DNA of 64,000 nt from Isoperla grammatica (lineage: Eukaryota > Arthropoda > Insecta > Plecoptera > Perlodidae), in NCBI GenBank assembly GCA_945910005.1, contig OX246748.1, forward strand, positions 15,665,368 to 15,729,367, given 5' to 3'. Numbering within the stretch: position 1 is the stretch's first letter; each line of letters opens with the position of its first letter. Below the pieces are notes generated by a model, which was not told the DNA's origin, searched no databases, and was given only the letters and a program-made list of their open reading frames with translations. A program made the position numbers and the translations under genes. This document shows, one piece after another, positions 60,707-64,000 of the stretch.

Positions 60707-62117
60707 TTCTAGGCCCGTCTACCAAGATTCACTTTGCAGTGATTCACCAGGCAATGATGGTATAATTCTCATGGTTAGCTGACTCTACGTGCGGCATCAT
60801 CTTTTGCTTGAAGTACTGTTATGATAGGTTATTGTCTTGACCCGATGTAGGAAGCTTAGTGAATCTTGATTTGTTAATTACACACCAATAATATGGCCAC
60901 TTGATTGGGTTGGTGAGAAAATTATTTTTGCTGCTCAAGCAACAGTCATGTTTGGTTCAACTGGATTGTAGGGCGTTTATAACCATGCCACTCCGTTTAA
61001 AATGTTTTTTTTATTTTGCTGTTGTTGATAGCCCATTATAATCACCATCAACTGCTACAGTGGTATTTTAGTATTTGCTTTTGATGTACTAAGCATGCAT
61101 ATTGCATAGCAGCTCTTCATAAGATTTGTCTCTAGACCAATGTATAAACGATGCAGTCAATGCCCTCCATAAAATACAAAGCAATTGTTATTTATTTTTT
61201 CATATTCCATATTCTCGTATTCATATTCATATTCGTGATCATGATCGGGGTCGGGATGGATCGTTACCGTACATTTTCTTATGCTCAATCATTACGACAT
61301 AAAGATTCTATTGTGAACAGCGTAATAAGAACCATGTAGGTTAACTCTTCTATGATTTCTTAATTGCGATTGCGATCCCGATACCGACAATTGCGGTTGG
61401 GGCTTTATATTCCAAACAGTATACACAAGAGAAAAATTTTGATCTTGCCTTGGAACACTCAAATAGTATAATAATCTGAAGTGTTGCCTCTGATGACTCT
61501 CGAAAGACGCGCGAGAGTCGTTGGAAAATCAGCAAAGGATCGACTTTATTGTAATATCACAAATGAACGGCGGCTCAAAAATAATTGCGCTCACTGAATT
61601 GGTTGTATGAATTGCATAAAAATGTAAGTCTTATTATATGTTTATCTAAACGTTAAAGTTAAATTACAAGAGGTTTAAAGAGACAATAAGGTGAAATTTT
61701 TAGTGTTCAGCCAACATTTTAAAGACTTTTATTAAAATTAAGTCTTACTAAACATGTTTTCCGTGGACGTAGTAATCTTGTATTTTCGACTTATTATATT
61801 ACTGTTTTAACGCAAATTACTGTTCTGTTGTTTAAGTGTGTCAGTGATACTTGTTCGTTTAGCTAAATTTGAGTTTATTTCACATCGGGTCTATTTGACT
61901 ATATTTTGAAATGTTATTTATATCTGGTATTTTAAAACATACGAAACAAGTTAGTTATTGCTAGAATGTGATGTATATACATAAAAAGTAAGTAAGAACT
62001 GGGATTCAAATAAGTACCAGTACGGCGCTGCGGCACACTTTCATCATTGGTTAGATCACATCTAAAATGGGTTCATAAAGTGCCTGTTTTATTTACCCCC
62101 CGCCCCCTCCACCACCC
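60707..62117. other. Interior of the TA-flanked element
   Basis: No coding frame over 65 codons. A small inverted pair ccaagattcact / agtgaatcttga lies at 60723 and 60857. Confidence 0.5.
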
Positions 62118-63118
62118 CCAACCGCCCTCCTCCCCAATATATAGGCCAAGCACTAGGGTACATTTTTTTAATCGTGCTGTTAAGGTACTTTTCCTAAAAA
62201 CAAGGTATTAGCTTTTATTTCATACGTTTGAAGAAATATCTGCATCCCCCCCCCCCCCCATAAAGAAAAATGCAGTTTTTTTGTTTTTAATTCACCCGGA
62301 GATACCGATATTAAACCCACGGATCGGCAGCTTTCTTTTGATACCCATAATGCATACATTCAAATATGTATTCCTTTAAAACAATCGGTAATTAATGTAT
62401 TCATTAATTATGCTGATTTATCAAACGAATATTACTTTTATTTCGGTAAACTTTCTACAGTAGTTTCATATGTGTTTACTTATGTATTTACAACTATCAA
62501 CTATATATTCCATATTACCAATTATACACGGGAACCATTTTATTAAAAATGTTATTATATTGATATTAATTAATTAATGCTTGCCGAAATATCTATATAC
62601 AGGTTTTCAATGTTGTTCTTATTACAAAAGGCCTTACTTAATGTATTTAATATACAATATCCGAAAAATCTTTGAAAATAACGATTATAAAAGCATTAAT
62701 TAATTTTAGCAATTTAATTAATAACGTTAATTTGGGGGGTCGGACGGCGGTAAACTGTCTTCGGAACATGTAGGTATACATAGCAAACAACTTCTGATAA
62801 AAAAAAATTCTGTACCAATTAATTCCGGGTCAAGCCTATTTCAGCTTCTATATTACCGGGGTAGTAGTTAATTTGTTATCTGTGATTAGTACCACAACAG
62901 ATTAACTGTCAGTACCATTACATTTACTCAGGCAGCTGGCTTTAATGCTTTACTCAGGCAGCTGCTTTTATTCAGGCAAACATGAACCATGAAGCAATTA
63001 GGGACAATAGCTTCTCAATCTTCATTTCTGAGCATTCTATACGACACAATGAATCAGTCTAACTAATCAACATTTCGTAGATACCGAGTATGCACAACTT
63101 GTGAAAAGTTTCAGTAGC

Positions 63119-63290
63119 AATAGACCTTTTTCAGAGTTGATAGGACCCTTAGATAGAGCTAATCACGTCCCTCTAGATCTTCAGTAACAACAATGCACAA
63201 CAGTGAAAAATGCACCTTAACATAACTATCACGGACCCTTAGATAGAGCTTATCACGGCTTTCTAGATCAATTCTGAAAATCATCTATAG
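63119..63290. mobile_element. MITE family A, copy 5
   Basis: Reverse orientation: agacctttttcagagttgat, acccttagatagagctaatc, acaacaatgcacaacagtga, then a second acccttagatagagcttatc and ctagatcaattctgaaaatc. Confidence 0.75.
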
Positions 63291-63313
63291 GCTACTAGCA
63301 ACATCAAACGACA

Positions 63314-63567
63314 ACAATGAAACAAATGAATCGAATCGATGGACAACAAGCTGTCAAAAAATAATTTCTTCTGATTTTGGAAAACAAAACAAAAAACAAA
63401 CAAATACACTTACAAAACTTTCACTTAGTCGTTGTCCATTATTAAAAGCTTTAAATGGCGAGCAGTTACTATTGCTTCAATTGTTTTTATTTGAATGGTT
63501 GCAATTTAATTATTTTGACAGCTGAATGTTTGTCCATCAGTTCAATTCATTTGTTCAATTGTTGTAG
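63314..63567. mobile_element. Foldback MITE
   Basis: acaacaatgaaacaaatgaa, gatggacaa and agctgtcaaaa(a)taatt on the left pair with the right arm read in complement (acaattgaacaaatgaattg and so on). About 250 bp; arms about 55 bp. Confidence 0.78.
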
Positions 63568-64000
63568 TCCGGATGTGACGTCAGTTGGGGGTTCCCTATA
63601 AAAACAAGAATCGTACCTTTGAAGTGAAATATTATTTGAATGTAAAGAGCGGTGGAGGGAGGGGAGTGGGGGGAGGGGGGGGGAAGTCCGACTCAATCAC
63701 TTGTTTACGTGGAGTGTTTTATATTATATTTTCACTCAGTTTATCTCGCGATGTCGGCAGAGGGGTTGTGACGCGATAATACCTATCGACGATAGGCTAA
63801 TCCTCCGGGCCTGCCTGTGGGAGTAGAATGATATGGAGGAGAACTCGGTCTGCATTGAATCGAAATATAATATGAATAAAACTGTGAAAATGTGCCTTTC
63901 ATATTTTTATTTGCTTCCAGTTCGGCCCAGAGTCAATATTTGGCTTTCTCCCTCACGTTTTGATTTAATGTGCATGATTAAACATACCCAATATCAGTAT
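63568..64000. other. Noncoding stretch
   Basis: CRE at 63576-63583 and a G-rich block at 63652-63684. No gene recognised before the window ends. Confidence 0.5.

Larger units (their letters stand above)
59590..62861. mobile_element. 3.3-kb transposon-like inverted repeat, TA target
   Basis: Arms 59590-60336 and about 62118-62861 are inverted copies of roughly 745 bp. Both ends begin ccccggt and share cccggaattaattggtacag a little inside. TA flanks both ends (59588-59589, 62862-62863), as in Tc1/mariner-type insertions. The 1.8-kb interior has no transposase frame and contains a SINE. The inferred type is a non-autonomous element with very long terminal repeats. Arm identity is lower than in the 21-24.8 kb palindrome, so it is probably older. 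Confidence 0.85.

Overview
This window looks like a gene-poor piece of an animal nuclear genome, about 37% GC by eye. No open reading frame is long enough, or has a recognisable domain order, to be a normal intact gene. The longest frames are all explained by tandem repeats. What argues for an animal: short candidate exons with consensus splice signals, tRNA-like and SINE sequences carrying A/B boxes, a SINE with a 12-bp target duplication, many MITE or foldback elements, microsatellites and long G/C homopolymers. The SINE family, whose tail ends near ttaagccccatta followed by atca repeats, recalls mollusc-type SINEs. A marine invertebrate, possibly a mollusc, is my best guess, but I cannot prove the species.

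Layout. 1-12 kb is AT-rich noncoding DNA with several palindromic elements, a (caaag)20 array and a decanucleotide array. 12-16 kb holds a tRNA-derived SINE, a promoter-like pair of inverted CCAAT boxes and a candidate three-exon noncoding transcript. Its introns are packed with the octamer TAGGCCTA and carry a PIF/Harbinger-like MITE and a hAT-like element with an exact 8-bp target duplication. 16-20 kb has more MITEs. 20.96-24.76 kb is a 3.8-kb palindrome: two arms of about 1.7 kb around a 401-bp spacer. The spacer/right-arm junction encodes the C-terminus of a cysteine-rich CXC-like protein on the minus strand, probably the remnant of a transposon protein.

26-37 kb contains nested foldbacks, an 871-bp TIR element, a CpG/G-quadruplex-rich patch and a (gacgct) array. 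37.5-39.0 kb is a 44-bp minisatellite of about 34 copies, most of which contain a consensus 5' splice site. 40-50 kb contains further MITEs, three tandem CRE palindromes and two SINE copies. 50-52 kb is a cluster of a 16-bp minisatellite, (GA)35 and about 85 TTA repeats. 53-54.5 kb has a YY1-type promoter motif and two short exon-like blocks, the best hint of a host protein gene. 59.6-62.9 kb is a second giant inverted repeat with arms of about 745 bp and a TA target site, interrupted by a SINE. The window ends with two more foldbacks.

The main window-wide signals are the density of palindromic elements, the large excess of the CRE octamer TGACGTCA (18 copies), and the concentration of TAGGCCTA inside one candidate transcription unit. 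No operons, CRISPR arrays or rRNA genes are present.
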